Below, one piece after another: positions 16,876 through 26,741 of a stretch of DNA of 64,000 nucleotides. The position numbers and the translations under genes are program-made. The first letter of the stretch is position 1. Every line of letters starts with the position of its first letter. The notes beneath the pieces are model-generated. The model searched no databases, was not told the DNA's origin, and saw only the letters and a program-made list of their open reading frames with translations. The DNA is from Malaciobacter halophilus (lineage in GTDB: Bacteria > Campylobacterota > Campylobacteria > Campylobacterales > Arcobacteraceae): NCBI RefSeq assembly GCF_002837275.1, contig NZ_NXIF01000002.1:23548-87547 (forward strand), read 5' to 3'.

Positions 16876-17430
16876 TTGAAATTAACTGTTGCAATTACAG
16901 GTGCTAGTGGAGCAAGTTTAGCTCTAAAATTTGTAGATAATATTCCTAAAGAAGTAGAGGTATTTTTAGTAGCTTCTAAAAGTGCAAAAACTGCTTTAAA
17001 ATTAGAAGAGAATATATCAATTTCTAACTATTTTCAAAATAAAGAAAATATTACAATTTTTAACGATTCAGATATTTCTGCTTCTATTGCTTCTGGTTCA
17101 TTTGGTGTAAATAAAATGATTATTTTACCTTGCTCAATGAATACACTTGCTAAGTGTTCTGTTGGAATATCAGATAGCTTAATTACTAGAGCATTTACTG
17201 TAATGTTAAAACAAAAAAAAGATATTATTCTTGCACCAAGAGAGATGCCTTACAATACAATCATCTTAGAAAATATGCTTAAATTGTCTCAACTAGGAGT
17301 AACTATTGCTCCTCCAAATTTAGGCTATTACTCTAGTCAACAAACTTTAGAAGATATGGAAAATTTCCTAATTGGTAAATGGTTTGATTTACTAGGTATT
17401 GAAAATAATTTATACAAAAGATGGGAATAA
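16876..17430 (+). CDS. ubiX: Flavin prenyltransferase UbiX
   Basis: UbiX makes the prenylated FMN cofactor used by UbiD-type decarboxylases. The 184-residue protein has the glycine-rich N-terminus ITGASGASLALKF, the SGSFGVNKMIILPCSMNTLAKC segment in two parts (SGSF loop, then PCSMNTLAK), and the C-terminal APREMPYNTI and PPNLGYYS phosphate/prenyl-binding motifs. Start is TTG behind AAAGGA. It overlaps coaD. The partner UbiD is not in this window. Confidence 0.96.
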   Translation: MKLTVAITGASGASLALKFVDNIPKEVEVFLVASKSAKTALKLEENISISNYFQNKENITIFNDSDISASIASGSFGVNKMIILPCSMNTLAKCSVGISDSLITRAFTVMLKQKKDIILAPREMPYNTIILENMLKLSQLGVTIAPPNLGYYSSQQTLEDMENFLIGKWFDLLGIENNLYKRWE

Positions 17431-17930
17431 ATATGCAAAATAGTGAAAAAACAAGTAACGGTGGCACATATAAAAAGGCTATTTACAGTGGAACTTTTGA
17501 CCCCATAACAAATGGACATATGGACATTGTAAGAAGAGCTTCAAGTATTTTCGAAGAGGTAGTTATTGCAGTAGCAAAAAGTGAAAGAAAAAAACCTATG
17601 TTTTCTCACGAACAAAGAGTAGAGTTTGCCAAACAAGCAACTAAAGATTTGAAAAAAGTTAGAGTTATTGGTTTTGATACTTTACTAGTTGACCTTGCAA
17701 CACAAATGAAAATAAATACAATTATTAGAGGGTTAAGAGCTGTTAGTGATTTTGAATATGAATTACAAATGGGATATGCAAACTCTTCTATAAATAAAAA
17801 TTTAGAGACTCTTTATCTTATGCCCACATTAGAAAATGCTTTCGTTAGTTCTACAATTGTTAGAGAATTAATTAGATTTAACGGAAGTTTTTGTCATCTT
17901 ATACCAAAAGAAGTATTAAAATGTATGTAG
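17421..17930 (+). CDS. coaD: Phosphopantetheine adenylyltransferase CoaD
   Basis: CoaD transfers AMP to 4'-phosphopantetheine, the penultimate step of coenzyme A synthesis. Nucleotidyltransferase motifs are present: YSGTFDPITNGHMDI (T/HxGH), RGLRAVSDFEYELQM and FVSSTIVREL (ISSTxxR). Length is about 160-169 aa. ATG 17421 overlaps ubiX by ten bases, while ATG 17433 (MQNSEK) behind GGGA is an alternative start; the extra residues are outside the conserved domain. The stop overlaps tmk. Confidence 0.97.
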   Translation: MGINMQNSEKTSNGGTYKKAIYSGTFDPITNGHMDIVRRASSIFEEVVIAVAKSERKKPMFSHEQRVEFAKQATKDLKKVRVIGFDTLLVDLATQMKINTIIRGLRAVSDFEYELQMGYANSSINKNLETLYLMPTLENAFVSSTIVRELIRFNGSFCHLIPKEVLKCM

Positions 17931-18487
17931 TAATAGAAGGAATTGATACAGCAGGAAAATCTACACAACTAGATATTCTTGCTAAAAAATATAGTAATGC
18001 AATATTTACAAAAGAGCCTGGTGGAACACAAATTGGTTCAAAACTAAGACAAATGGTTTTAAGTGCAGAAGCAAACTCAAAACTAGCAGAAATGTTTTTA
18101 TTTTTAGCAGATAGAGCAGAACATATGCAAGAAGTTGTTTTAAAAAATAAAGACAAAATAGTAATTTCAGATAGATCAATGATATCAGGAATTGCATATG
18201 CACAAAACTTACCATTACAGACAGTAATTGATTTAAATTTAATAGCAACAAAAAGTGTCTTACCAACACATGTTATTTTATTAAAATTATCAAAGCAAGA
18301 GTTAGAAAAAAGGCTCTCTTCAAAAGAGCATGACTCAATAGAAGCTAGAGGAGTTGATTACTTAATGAGTATTCAAAATAGAATGGAAGAGACAATAAAA
18401 AAACTAAATTTAAATTATAAATTTATAGATGCAAGTTTAAGCATCGATGAAACTTCAAAAGATATAGAGGATTTTTTAAATGAGTAA
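17921..18487 (+). CDS. tmk: Thymidylate kinase Tmk
   Basis: Tmk phosphorylates dTMP to dTDP for DNA synthesis. The N-terminus MYVVIEGIDTAGKSTQ holds the P-loop; FTKEPGGTQIG is the DRX/TKEPGG region, and DRSMISGIAYAQ follows. I chose ATG 17921 because it starts the conserved protein exactly; a longer in-frame TTG-type start at 17891 lies inside coaD and adds non-conserved residues. The gene overlaps coaD by ten bases and hisS by eight. Confidence 0.96.
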   Translation: MYVVIEGIDTAGKSTQLDILAKKYSNAIFTKEPGGTQIGSKLRQMVLSAEANSKLAEMFLFLADRAEHMQEVVLKNKDKIVISDRSMISGIAYAQNLPLQTVIDLNLIATKSVLPTHVILLKLSKQELEKRLSSKEHDSIEARGVDYLMSIQNRMEETIKKLNLNYKFIDASLSIDETSKDIEDFLNE

Positions 18488-19706
18488 ACAAGATGTTATA
18501 CAAAGCCTAAGAGGTATGAAAGATATTTTAGATAATGACAGCAAACTATTTACTTACTTTTGTGAAAATGCTGCAAAAATTGCAAGAAATTATGGCTTTG
18601 AATATATTGAAACACCTATATTAGAAGAGACTGCACTTTTTAAAAGAAGTGTTGGAGAAAGCTCTGATATTGTAAATAAAGAGATGTACCAATTTATAGA
18701 TAAGGGTGAAAATGATGTTTGTTTAAGACCAGAAGGAACAGCAGGAGTTGTAAGAAGTTTTATTCAAAATAAACTTGATAGGGCTGGTGGAGTAAAAAGA
18801 TGGTATTACCACGGTCCAATGTTTAGATATGAAAGACCACAAAAAGGTAGATTAAGAGAGTTTCACCAATTTGGAGCAGAAGTATTTGGTGTTAATTCTG
18901 TTTATGAAGATGCAAATATAATTATGATGTTAAAAGATATTTTAGAGTTCTTTGGTATCTCTTATAAACTACAATTAAACTCTTTAGGCTGTAAAGAGTG
19001 TATGCCAACTTATAAAGAAAAACTAGTTGAACACTTAAATAGCTTTAAAAGTGAGCTTTGTGAAGATTGTAATAGAAGAATAAAAACCAATCCAATAAGA
19101 GTACTTGATTGCAAAATAGAAAAGTGTCAAAATCTACTTACTAATGCTCCAAAAATTACAAATAACTTATGCGATTCTTGTGATACAGACTTTGAAAAGT
19201 TAAAAGAGATATTAGATTTTAATGATATTTCATATGAAGTAGATACTAATTTAGTTAGAGGTTTAGACTACTACTCTAAAACAGCTTTTGAGTTTGTAAG
19301 TGATGAAATCGGAGCACAAAGTGCCATTGCAGGTGGTGGAAGATATGATAGACTTGTTGAGTTTTTAGGTGGTAGAGAAACTGCTGGTATAGGTTTTGCA
19401 ATTGGTATTGAAAGACTTTTAGAGTTAGTAAAAATCAAAGAGTCAAAAGAGGATATTTACTATATTGGAGCATTAAGCCAAAATGCTTTAAATCAAGTTA
19501 CAAAACTTGCAAATATAAAAAGAAAATCAAATCAAACTTTCATGGAATATACACCAAGAGGTTTTGGTAAACATTTTAAATTGGCAGAGAAATTAAATGC
19601 AAATGTTGTTGTATTAGTAGGTGAAGATGAACTAGAAAATGGTACAGTTTATACTAAAAACATAGATACAAAAGAAGAAAAAACAATTAAACTTGAGGAA
19701 TTTTAA
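18480..19706 (+). CDS. hisS: Histidyl-tRNA synthetase
   Basis: Class II synthetase charging tRNA-His. Motif 2 (FRYERPQKGRLREFHQFGAE), the histidine motifs (LVRGLDYYSKTAFEF) and motif 3 (AGGGRYDRLVEFLGG then GIGFAIGIERL) are clear. At 408 residues it has the usual catalytic core and a C-terminal anticodon domain. It overlaps tmk and is followed by speA after two bases. Confidence 0.98.
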   Translation: MSKQDVIQSLRGMKDILDNDSKLFTYFCENAAKIARNYGFEYIETPILEETALFKRSVGESSDIVNKEMYQFIDKGENDVCLRPEGTAGVVRSFIQNKLDRAGGVKRWYYHGPMFRYERPQKGRLREFHQFGAEVFGVNSVYEDANIIMMLKDILEFFGISYKLQLNSLGCKECMPTYKEKLVEHLNSFKSELCEDCNRRIKTNPIRVLDCKIEKCQNLLTNAPKITNNLCDSCDTDFEKLKEILDFNDISYEVDTNLVRGLDYYSKTAFEFVSDEIGAQSAIAGGGRYDRLVEFLGGRETAGIGFAIGIERLLELVKIKESKEDIYYIGALSQNALNQVTKLANIKRKSNQTFMEYTPRGFGKHFKLAEKLNANVVVLVGEDELENGTVYTKNIDTKEEKTIKLEEF

Positions 19707-19708
19707 TA

Positions 19709-21505
19709 TTGAAAAATTTTGGAATTGATATATGGAGTAATAACAATTTTATTATTGAAGAGGGAAAATTAAAACTTAACTATAAAAGTAAGCCTTCTTT
19801 AATTTCACTTGTAAAAAGTATTAGGGATAAAAACTATAAAGGGCCTTTGCTTTTTAGATTTCCACACTTAATAGAAAAACAGATAAATAGACTTTATGAT
19901 ACATACAATAGTGCAATAAAAGAGTACTCTTATAAAGGCTCTTTTAATGCAGTATTTCCATTAAAAGTAAATCAATACCCTACTTTTATTAAACCTTTAA
20001 TAAAAGCTGGAGAAAAACATAATTATGGTTTAGAAGCTGGAAGTAAAGCTGAACTATTTATTGCTATGACATATAATAAAAATGCACCAATAACTGTTAA
20101 TGGTTTTAAAGATAAAGAGATGATTCATCTTGGTTTTATAGCAAAAAAAATGGGTCATAATATAACTTTAATAATCGAAGGATTAAATGAGTTAGAAACA
20201 ATTATTGAAGTTGCAAAAGAGACTAAACTTGAATCTCCTAATATTGGTATTAGAGTTAGACTTTTTAATAGTGGAAGTGGAGCATGGGCAAAATCAGGAG
20301 GAATTGATTCAAAATTTGGATTAAGTTCAACTGAGATTCTTGAAGCTTATGACCAGTTAGAAAAAAACAATCTTTGTGAGTATTTGACAATGATTCACTT
20401 TCATATTGGCTCTTCTATGAATAGTATTAAGCCTTTAAAAAATGCTCTTAAAGAGTCTGGTCACATTTACGCCGAACTTAAAAATTTAGGAGCTACAAAT
20501 TTAAGTGCAATTAATATTGGAGGTGGACTTGCCGTTGAATATTCACAATTTAACAGAACTATAAACTACTCTTTACAAGAGTTTGCAAGTGATGTTATCT
20601 TCACACTTAAAAATATTGCAAAACAAAAAGGTGTTGAAGAACCAAATATTTTCACAGAGTCAGGAAGATTTATCTCAGCTTCTAGTGCTGTTTTAATAAC
20701 TCCTGTATTAGAACTTTTTTCAGCAGAATATGAAGCAGCACATTTAAGACTTAAAAAGAAAAATCCTCCATTAATTGAAGAGCTAAATGAACTATTTAAA
20801 GATATGAAAAAAAGAAATGCCTTAGAATATATGCACGATAGTATTGACCATTTAGACTCTTTATTAAAACTATTTGATTTAGGATATATTGATTTAGAAG
20901 ATAGGTCAAATGCAGAGATTTTAACAAATCTAATTATAAAAAAAGCCATATCATTCTTAGAAGTTGATGATTATGAAGAGCTTAAAAGAATTGATAATAA
21001 AATTCAAGAAAAATATCTATTAAACTTCTCAATTTTTCAATCTTTACCAGATTTTTGGGGAATTAAACAAGAGTTTCCAATTATGCCAATTACACACTTA
21101 GATAAAAAACCCACAAGAAGCGCTTCTATTTGGGATATTACTTGTGATAGTGATGGAGAAATTGAGTTTAATCCTAATAAACCATTATATTTACATGATG
21201 TAGACTTAGATAAAGAAGAGTATTTTATAGGTTTTTTTCAAGTTGGAGCATATCAAGATGTTCTTGGAATGAAACATAATCTTTTCTCTCACCCAACAGA
21301 AGTTAATGTAATTTTTAATAAAAATGGAGAAGTAGAGTTAGAAGATGTTGTAGAATCTCAAAAAATTATTGATATATTAGATGATATTGACTATGATACA
21401 AATGAAATAAAATCTATATTAAATGAAAAATTAGATAAAAATATATATTCAATATTAGAAAATTATTTATACGATAATTCGTATTTAAAGACAACTTGGA
21501 GCTGA
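19709..21505 (+). CDS. speA: Biosynthetic arginine decarboxylase SpeA
   Basis: SpeA converts arginine to agmatine, entering polyamine synthesis. The PLP lysine lies in FPLKVNQYP; further fold III decarboxylase motifs are GLEAGSKAEL, the HFHIGSS loop, INIGGGLAVEY and FTESGRFI. The C-terminal half holds WDITCDSDGEIEF and GAYQDVLGMKHNLFSHP. Length is 598 aa, slightly shorter than E. coli SpeA. The start is TTG behind GAGGA. It sits between hisS and cysE, a Campylobacterota order. Confidence 0.96.
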   Translation: MKNFGIDIWSNNNFIIEEGKLKLNYKSKPSLISLVKSIRDKNYKGPLLFRFPHLIEKQINRLYDTYNSAIKEYSYKGSFNAVFPLKVNQYPTFIKPLIKAGEKHNYGLEAGSKAELFIAMTYNKNAPITVNGFKDKEMIHLGFIAKKMGHNITLIIEGLNELETIIEVAKETKLESPNIGIRVRLFNSGSGAWAKSGGIDSKFGLSSTEILEAYDQLEKNNLCEYLTMIHFHIGSSMNSIKPLKNALKESGHIYAELKNLGATNLSAINIGGGLAVEYSQFNRTINYSLQEFASDVIFTLKNIAKQKGVEEPNIFTESGRFISASSAVLITPVLELFSAEYEAAHLRLKKKNPPLIEELNELFKDMKKRNALEYMHDSIDHLDSLLKLFDLGYIDLEDRSNAEILTNLIIKKAISFLEVDDYEELKRIDNKIQEKYLLNFSIFQSLPDFWGIKQEFPIMPITHLDKKPTRSASIWDITCDSDGEIEFNPNKPLYLHDVDLDKEEYFIGFFQVGAYQDVLGMKHNLFSHPTEVNVIFNKNGEVELEDVVESQKIIDILDDIDYDTNEIKSILNEKLDKNIYSILENYLYDNSYLKTTWS

Positions 21506-21507
21506 CG

Positions 21508-22245
21508 ATGACAGAAAAAACAGAAGAAGAGTTAACCCTTTGGCAACTAATCAAAGAGGATTTCTCTGTTCCTAAACAAAATGACCCTGCCCTACACTCA
21601 AACTTAGAACTTTTTTTTAATTATCCAGGAGTTTGGGCTATAATTAATTATAGAGTTGCAAATGCTTTACATAAAAAAGGTTTTAAAAGACTTTCAAGAA
21701 TAATTAGTGGTATTTCAACTTTTCTTACAAAAACAGATATTCATCCTGGTTGCCAAATAGGAAGAAGAGTATTCATAGACCATGCAATTGGCGTAGTAAT
21801 AGGTGAAACTACTATTGTAGAAAACGATGTACTTATTTATCAAGGAGTAACACTTGGTGGTGTATCTTTAAATAAAGGGAAAAGACATCCAACTATAAAA
21901 TCTAACTCAGTAATTGGCAGTGGAGCTAAAGTTTTAGGAAATATTACAATAGGAAAAAACTCAAGAATTGGAGCAAACTCAGTTGTTATTTGTGATGTAC
22001 CTAAAAACTCAACAGCTGTGGGAGTACCCGCAAAAGTTATAAAAAGAGATGACAAAAAATGCAAACTATCTCATAATGACTTACCAGATATTAATAAAGA
22101 GATGTTTGATTACTTATTAAAAAGAGTTGGTATTCTTGAAAATGCAGTCAAAAGATATGAGGGTATAGATTTAACTAGTGAAGATAAAGAGCTTGAAGAT
22201 ATTTATGAAAGATTTATTCAAGCAATGAACTCTATAAAACAATAA
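21508..22245 (+). CDS. cysE: Serine O-acetyltransferase CysE
   Basis: CysE acetylates serine for cysteine synthesis. The left-handed beta-helix hexapeptide repeats start near residue 70, with family motifs DIHPGCQIGRRVFIDHA, GVVIGETTIV, YQGVTLGG and KRHPTI. I place the start at ATG 21508, seven bases after GGAG; an in-frame TTG at 21496 lies inside speA. A C-terminal extension (about 190-245) is helical. Adjacent TauE/SafE permease may relate to sulfur compounds, but this is inference. Confidence 0.95.
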   Translation: MTEKTEEELTLWQLIKEDFSVPKQNDPALHSNLELFFNYPGVWAIINYRVANALHKKGFKRLSRIISGISTFLTKTDIHPGCQIGRRVFIDHAIGVVIGETTIVENDVLIYQGVTLGGVSLNKGKRHPTIKSNSVIGSGAKVLGNITIGKNSRIGANSVVICDVPKNSTAVGVPAKVIKRDDKKCKLSHNDLPDINKEMFDYLLKRVGILENAVKRYEGIDLTSEDKELEDIYERFIQAMNSIKQ

Positions 22246-22246
22246 A

Positions 22247-22978
22247 ATGTTTGAATTACTTCTTTTAGGAACTATGACTGGATTTACTTCTGGTTTTTTT
22301 GGTGTTGGTGGAGGAATGTTACTTGTTCCTTTACTAATTTACGTAGGTTTTGATATGAAAGAAGCTATCTCTATTTCTATTGTACAAATGGTATTTAGCT
22401 CAGTTTTTGGAAGTTTCTTAAATATAAAAAAGAGTGCTCAAGTTTTTAAAGATGGTATTTTCATAGGTTTAGGTGGTATGATTGGAGGCCTTTTTAGTGG
22501 ATATATTGTCTCAAATTTTACAAACACTTCATTACAATATATTTTTATACTAATTGTAATTTTATCAATATTAAGAATCTTTTTCTCTCCTGCTGAACCA
22601 ATAAAAGAGCAAAAAAAGCAAAATAAAATATTACTTATTTTAATTGGTTTTTTTATTGGTTTAATTGCAATGAGTATAGGAATAGGTGGTTCTATTATGT
22701 TAACACCAATATTAGTAGGATTTATGCATTATAGTTTAAAAAGAGCAACTTCATTAGGACTATTTTTTGTAGTTTTTTCATCAATTGCTGGATTTATTTC
22801 ATTATCTCTTCATGGGCATATGCTTTTAGTAGAAGGAGTTACAGTAGGGATTGCTTCTCTTTTGGGTGTTTATATTGGTATAAAAGTAAAAGGATTAATA
22901 CACTCAAACTCTTATAAAAAATATATACTTTTATTAAATACAACTGTATTATTTATGATGATTTACAAAACTATATAA
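22247..22978 (+). CDS. TauE/SafE family anion permease
   Basis: A 243-residue integral membrane protein with about eight hydrophobic segments and the duplicated TauE/SafE motif: GFTSGFFGVGGGMLLVPLL near the N-terminus and GLIAMSIGIGGSIMLTPIL in the second half. Family members move sulfite, sulfoacetate or similar organic anions across the inner membrane. It starts two bases after the cysE stop, so it is part of the same operon and may handle a sulfur compound. Substrate not determinable. Confidence 0.88.
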   Translation: MFELLLLGTMTGFTSGFFGVGGGMLLVPLLIYVGFDMKEAISISIVQMVFSSVFGSFLNIKKSAQVFKDGIFIGLGGMIGGLFSGYIVSNFTNTSLQYIFILIVILSILRIFFSPAEPIKEQKKQNKILLILIGFFIGLIAMSIGIGGSIMLTPILVGFMHYSLKRATSLGLFFVVFSSIAGFISLSLHGHMLLVEGVTVGIASLLGVYIGIKVKGLIHSNSYKKYILLLNTTVLFMMIYKTI

Positions 22979-23004
22979 AACTTAACAACTCAATGTAAAA
23001 TTAA

Positions 23005-23046
23005 ATTAGATAACTTATTTAATAAGTTATTTAATCTCTTTTTGTG
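23005..23046 (+). terminator. Rho-independent terminator after the TauE/SafE gene
   Basis: A 14-bp stem with one G-U pair (23005-23018 with 23022-23035, three-base loop) followed by CTCTTTTTG closes the ubiX-to-tauE block. Confidence 0.7.
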
Positions 23047-23086
23047 TATGATAATAATTAAAGTAGCTATTTTTTAGAGGTGAATT

Positions 23087-25270
23087 ATGATAAATAATTA
23101 TATTAAACTACTATTAAAAAGTACAAATGATTTAGTATATGAGTTTAATTCCTCTACAAAAACTTTAAAATGGCACAATAATATAAATAAATATTTCAAT
23201 TTAAAAAATAGTAATGATTGCTTTGAAGAGTTTTATTCATTAATAACAGATGATTCTCAAAATGAATTTTTAGATAAAAAAAATAGCAATAAAGATTTTA
23301 TAGAAATAGTTTTTTTTATAAAAGACAAAAATAAAAAAATAAGAACTTTTAGTGATTCTTCTTTTAAATTTATACATAACAAACAATCAATCTATATTGG
23401 TACATGTAAAGATATAACTGAAAATCTAAACTATAAACTTGATACAAAAAATATTACTAATATAATTGATTCAATAGATGATTTTATATTTTATAAAGAT
23501 TTGAACTTTAGATATATAGAGTGTAATAAAGCATTTTGTAACTATGTTAATAGAAAAAAAGAGCAAATTATAGGTAAAAAAGACTCCGAAATATTTACTA
23601 AAGATACAGCAAATTTTGTAAATTGGTATGATAATGAACTTTTAAATAAAAAAGAGTCTATACTTTCTGAAAAGTGGATAACTGATGGTAATAATAATCA
23701 AAGATTCATACAAACTAAAAAAACTTTAGTAAAAGATAAACAAAATAAACCCTTTGCAATACTTGGTATTTCAAGGGATTTAACTTCAAAAAAACAGAAA
23801 GAAAAAGAGCTTGAAGAGAGTAAAAAAACATATATACGGCTTTTTGAAGCAAATAAAGTTCCTGTTTTATTTATAGATCCACAAACTTACTATATTATAG
23901 ATGCAAATAAAGCAGCCTTAAAATTTTATGGATACACACTTGAAGAGATTAGAGCTGAAAAGATTTCTAATATTAACACATTGACTAAAGAAGAAGTTCA
24001 TCATGAAATGCACTTAGCTAATGAAGAAAAAAGAGATAGTTTTATTTTTAAACATCGATTAAAATCTGGAATAATAAAAGATGTAGAAGTTTTTTCAGGA
24101 CCTTTAAAATATAAAAATAGAAAAGTTTTATACTCATTAATACATGATATTACAAATAAAGTTAAAGTACAAAAAGCTTTAAGACAAGCAAATACAATAT
24201 ATCAAAATACAAAAGAAGGAATTTTTATAACCGATTTAGAAGGAAATATACTCTCTTCAAATAAAGCATTTACAAATATTACTGGCTATAAAAAAGAAGA
24301 AGTAATTGGTAAAAATCCTAGATTTTTAAAATCACATAAACACCCAAACTCTTTATATTCAAATCTTTGGGAGGAGATAAAATCTAAAGGCTTTTGGGAG
24401 GGTGAAATAATAAATAAAAATAAAGAAGGGAAAAACTATCCTCAGTGGCTTACAATAAATACAGTTTATGATTTAAAAAACAATCCAATTAATTATATAG
24501 CTGTTTTTAATGATTTTAGTAAAATAAAAGAGCAAGAACAACTATTAAGAGAAAAAGACCATATTATGTTTCAACAATCAAAAATGGCAAGTATGGGAGA
24601 GATGTTAAGAAATATTGCTCATCAATGGAGGCAACCTTTAAGTGTTATTAGTTCATCAGCATCTGGATTAAAACTAAAACAGGAGTTAAAACTTCTTGAA
24701 CCTAAAGAGATACCAGAGTTTTGTGATGGAATTCTTAAATCTGCTAAATACTTATCTGAAACAATCGATGATTTTACAAACTTCTTTAAAAATCAAAATA
24801 AGAAAAAAGAGTTTTCAATAAAAGATGCAATTAATAAAGCTGTTCAATTATCTAGTGCTTCACTTAAAAATAATGAAATAGATATTATCACACACATAAA
24901 TGATTGTAAATTATATGGTGTTGAAAATGAGTTTGTACAAGTAATGTTAAATATAATAAATAACTCAAAAGATGCTTTTCATGAAAAAAACATAGAGAAT
25001 AAAAAAGTTATTATTTCAAATACTTTAGGTAAAGAGCTAACACATTTAAGTATAAAAGATAACGCAGGTGGCATTGCAAATAATATTATGGAAAAAATAT
25101 TTGAGCCATACTTCACAACAAAAGATAAACTTCAAGGTACTGGAATTGGACTTTATATGTCACAAGAAATAATAAGAAGTCATTTAAAAGGAGAAATAAG
25201 AGTAGAAAATTATCAAGAGAATCAAGATAAAGGTGCTAATTTTACACTAGATATTCCTTATACAATATAA
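23087..25270 (+). CDS. Soluble multi-PAS sensor histidine kinase
   Basis: A 727-residue kinase with no membrane segment, so a cytoplasmic sensor. Four PAS/PAC units can be seen, each ending in a PAC-like strand (YIGTCKDITENL, AILGISRDLTSK, YSLIHDITNKV, YIAVFNDFSKI at about 110, 235, 355 and 480). A short coiled linker leads to the HisKA-like helix with phospho-acceptor His in NIAHQWRQPL, then the ATPase with N-box NIINNSKDAF, DNAGGI and GTGIGLYMS. This WRQP kinase type is abundant in Arcobacteraceae. No response regulator is adjacent; the downstream ectoine cluster could be a target, but nothing in the sequence proves it. Confidence 0.92.
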   Translation: MINNYIKLLLKSTNDLVYEFNSSTKTLKWHNNINKYFNLKNSNDCFEEFYSLITDDSQNEFLDKKNSNKDFIEIVFFIKDKNKKIRTFSDSSFKFIHNKQSIYIGTCKDITENLNYKLDTKNITNIIDSIDDFIFYKDLNFRYIECNKAFCNYVNRKKEQIIGKKDSEIFTKDTANFVNWYDNELLNKKESILSEKWITDGNNNQRFIQTKKTLVKDKQNKPFAILGISRDLTSKKQKEKELEESKKTYIRLFEANKVPVLFIDPQTYYIIDANKAALKFYGYTLEEIRAEKISNINTLTKEEVHHEMHLANEEKRDSFIFKHRLKSGIIKDVEVFSGPLKYKNRKVLYSLIHDITNKVKVQKALRQANTIYQNTKEGIFITDLEGNILSSNKAFTNITGYKKEEVIGKNPRFLKSHKHPNSLYSNLWEEIKSKGFWEGEIINKNKEGKNYPQWLTINTVYDLKNNPINYIAVFNDFSKIKEQEQLLREKDHIMFQQSKMASMGEMLRNIAHQWRQPLSVISSSASGLKLKQELKLLEPKEIPEFCDGILKSAKYLSETIDDFTNFFKNQNKKKEFSIKDAINKAVQLSSASLKNNEIDIITHINDCKLYGVENEFVQVMLNIINNSKDAFHEKNIENKKVIISNTLGKELTHLSIKDNAGGIANNIMEKIFEPYFTTKDKLQGTGIGLYMSQEIIRSHLKGEIRVENYQENQDKGANFTLDIPYTI

Positions 25271-25408
25271 TATTACTTTTTACATATACTCCTGTTTATT
25301 TAAGTTCAAAATAAAACTTGCAAATAATACTATCACATAAATACATTCTAAAGTGATTTACAGAAGTTACATTCTTGCACACTCTAAGCTAATATAAAAC
25401 TGTAAACA

Positions 25409-25421
25409 CCCCATGTTGGGG
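25409..25421 (+). promoter_or_regulatory. Small GC hairpin in the leader before the ectoine-use cluster
   Basis: CCCCA-TGT-TGGGG is the only GC-rich element in the 293-base gap 25271-25563, which otherwise holds no gene that I can support. It lies about 140 bases before the M20 gene and lacks a following T-run, so it is not a classical terminator. It may be an operator or RNA element. Confidence 0.35.
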
Positions 25422-25563
25422 AGTAATAAATATTGTTCAATTTTAAATAATAGTTAAAATAGAATTAAAATAAGACAAATTTTGACTTTAATTAAAAAAG
25501 TGTTGTAAATTGCATTTTTATATGATACAATTTTTCAATCTAGGTAATATTTAAGGATGTATT

Positions 25564-26727
25564 ATGAAACTTAAATGGATAGAAATAATAGAGTTTGCAA
25601 AAAATTTTAGAAGAGAGTTACATAAAAATCCTGAGCTAACTTGGGAAGAAATAGATACTGCTAAAGCCATAAGAGCAGCACTTAAAGCCCACTATACCCC
25701 CTATAAAGAGTTTGCCAATACAGGAACTGTTGTTACGCTTGCACCAAATGCAAAAGGTACTCATATCGCACTAAGAGGTGATATTGATGCTTTACAAATA
25801 GATGAACAAACAACAGTTCCTTATAAATCACAAAAACCAAATTGTATGCATGCCTGTGGCCATGATGGTCACACAGCTACTCTTTTAGCAACTGCTATTT
25901 GGTTAAAACAACATGAAAATAAACTTCCAGGTCCTGTTTCTTTAGTTTTTCAGCCTGCTGAAGAAGGTGGACATGGAGCAAAAAAAATGCTTGAAGAAGA
26001 AGCATTAAAAGGTGTTGAGTTCATCTATGGATGGCATAACTGGCCAGCAATAGAATTTGGAAAAGCAGTATGCCCCGATGGAGTAGTTATGGCAGGTAAT
26101 GGGACTTTTCATATTGATATAAATGGACAAGGAGGACACTCTTCTCAGCCAGAAATATCAAAAGATCCTGTACTTGCTGCTAGTGCTATAACAATGGCAC
26201 TACAACAAATAGTAAGTAGAAGAATAGCTCCTCAAAAAGCAGGAGTTGTTTCTGTTACTTCAATTGATGCAAGAAGTGGTTTAACAACAATACCTTCTCA
26301 TGCAAAAATTGAAGGAAGTATTAGAATACCTGATTTAAAAACAAGAGATGAAGTAGCACAATCAATAAAGCAAATTGCACAAAATACTGCAAAAGCTTAT
26401 AATGTGGAAGCTATTGTAGAGTTTAGAAATAGATATTCTCCTACAATAAATCATGAAAATGCAGCTTCTAAAATGAGAGAAAAATTAGAAGAAGTATTAG
26501 GTAAAGATTATAAAAGCGATATTGCCACTCCAATTATGGCATCTGAAGATTTTAGTTACTATTTACAAGAAATACCAGGTGCATTTGCATTAATAGGAAG
26601 CAATGATGGTCAAGAAAAACATGGTAAACCTTGTCATAATGCATATTATGATTTTAATGATGAGTTAATAGAACCTGTTTGCAAAGTTTTTACAAAACTT
26701 GTAAATCTTGAATGTGAATTTATATAA
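25564..26727 (+). CDS. doeB2: M20 amidohydrolase, probable N-acetyl-diaminobutyrate deacetylase (DoeB2 type)
   Basis: An M20 zinc amidohydrolase of 387 residues: metal motifs RGDIDALQIDE, MHACGHDGHTATLL and PAEEGGHGAKKM, with a lid/dimerisation domain about 180-290 and the last ligand region near CHNAYYDFND. On sequence alone it could be a hippurate or N-acyl-amino-acid hydrolase. Its place at the head of a cluster with DoeD, DoeC and DoeA suggests it removes acetate from N-acetyl-L-2,4-diaminobutyrate, the product of ectoine hydrolysis. That role is carried out by an unrelated AstE-like DoeB in Halomonas. An AAGGA ribosome binding site precedes the ATG. Confidence 0.75.
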   Translation: MKLKWIEIIEFAKNFRRELHKNPELTWEEIDTAKAIRAALKAHYTPYKEFANTGTVVTLAPNAKGTHIALRGDIDALQIDEQTTVPYKSQKPNCMHACGHDGHTATLLATAIWLKQHENKLPGPVSLVFQPAEEGGHGAKKMLEEEALKGVEFIYGWHNWPAIEFGKAVCPDGVVMAGNGTFHIDINGQGGHSSQPEISKDPVLAASAITMALQQIVSRRIAPQKAGVVSVTSIDARSGLTTIPSHAKIEGSIRIPDLKTRDEVAQSIKQIAQNTAKAYNVEAIVEFRNRYSPTINHENAASKMREKLEEVLGKDYKSDIATPIMASEDFSYYLQEIPGAFALIGSNDGQEKHGKPCHNAYYDFNDELIEPVCKVFTKLVNLECEFI

Positions 26728-26741
26728 ATAAGGAGTCTAAA

